From a virus, in the IMG/VR virus record IMGVR_UViG_3300032675_000094, positions 1 to 31,018 of that record: a stretch of DNA of 31,018 bases; one strand, 5' to 3'. The translations under genes were made by a program, and so were the position numbers. The notes beneath the pieces are model-generated. The model saw nothing but the letters and a program-made list of their open reading frames with translations, did not search any database and was not told where the DNA came from. The first letter of the stretch is position 1, and each line of letters begins with the position of its first letter. Of this stretch, positions 30,912 to 31,018 are shown one piece after another.

Positions 30912-30925
30912 TTTTTAATATATAA
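30912..30925 (+). promoter_or_regulatory. Putative phage promoter (last gene)
   Basis: TTTTTAATATATAA ends 3 bp before the ATG at 30929. Confidence 0.6.
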
Positions 30926-30928
30926 GAC

Positions 30929-31018
30929 ATGGCAAATTATGTATTAAATAACTTTGTAAGACAATTATCAGGCGGAAATATTCAATTATTTGATAAATAC
31001 GATGTAACTCAAATAAAT
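30929..31018 (+). CDS. Start of another virion-block gene, partial
   Basis: Thirty codons are visible before the right edge, beginning MANYVLNNFVRQLSGGNIQL and continuing FDKYDVTQIN. The start resembles that of the 889-aa structural protein (MANTPLYSYL) and the gene has a perfect promoter motif. It is likely another structural or fibre protein, but the family cannot be determined from this stub. Confidence 0.6.
   Translation, partial: MANYVLNNFVRQLSGGNIQLFDKYDVTQIN

Overview
This is a very AT-rich, densely packed 31 kb piece of what looks like a large (jumbo-type) tailed phage genome. Evidence for a phage: a T4 gp46/SbcC-like recombination ATPase at the left edge, several freestanding GIY-YIG and Vsr-like endonuclease genes, a block of virion or tail-fibre genes at the right edge that includes a collagen-like fibre protein, nucleotide-metabolism and translation genes typical of very large phages, and many small unknown genes with overlapping ends. 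The likely host is a member of the Bacteroidota. The encoded glutamyl-tRNA synthetase carries the insert and the SKSGARFD..KAKW block I associate with that phylum, and start codons generally lack a Shine-Dalgarno sequence and are preceded by A/T-rich leaders.

Layout. 1-1149 (-): 5' part of an SbcC/gp46-like ATPase. 1187-2494 (-): stand-alone TnpB-like RuvC nuclease. 2544-4644 (-): operon of a small UVR-tail protein, a nucleotidyltransferase and two tandem minimal kinase-fold paralogues. 4707-5412 (-): GIY-YIG endonuclease gene that has lost its GIY motif and reading frame. 5509-6942 (-): HExxH metallopeptidase and another UVR-tail protein. 7061-8692 (+): small HTH protein, tiny ORF and amidoligase-like protein with a pentapeptide-like tail. 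8687-12121 (-): repeat-rich Vsr/GNAT-like endonuclease and a DHH phosphoesterase. 12307-12474 (+): 55-aa ORF. 12465-14100 (-): unknown protein and GT2 glycosyltransferase. 14240-15134 (+): GIY-YIG endonuclease plus ribbon-helix-helix protein. 15131-17856 (-): unknown protein, ribosomal bL12-like protein, two small proteins, PRPP synthetase and MazG-like protein. 17925-19416 (+): two unknown proteins. 19411-24818 (-): RecB-like nuclease, large unknown protein, small proteins including a macro-like one, and GltX. 24912-26060 (+): GIY-YIG/NUMOD endonuclease. 26132-31018 (+): virion/tail-fibre genes.

Regulation seen in the sequence. A motif TTTTAATATATAA, or a close match, lies just upstream of most transcription-unit heads on both strands and is absent from genes that overlap or abut an upstream gene. 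I read it as the phage's own promoter. Three hairpin terminators are clear (8675-8706, 10501-10541, 17372-17409). In the 20-23 kb minus-strand cluster, start codons sit inside perfect inverted repeats. This suggests AUG sequestration on read-through RNA, as in some T4 late genes.

Functional themes. Translation takeover: bL12-like protein and GltX. Nucleotide/NAD metabolism: Prs, MazG-like and macro-like proteins. DNA recombination and degradation: SbcC, RecB-like nuclease, DHH protein and TnpB-like protein. Several otherwise unrelated proteins share an N-terminus of the form (W/F)K.F..NE that resembles the T4 capsid-targeting sequence cleaved by the prohead protease, so they may be packaged and injected. 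No tRNA, CRISPR array or complete insertion sequence was seen, and no stretch over 300 bp lacks a gene or gene remnant.
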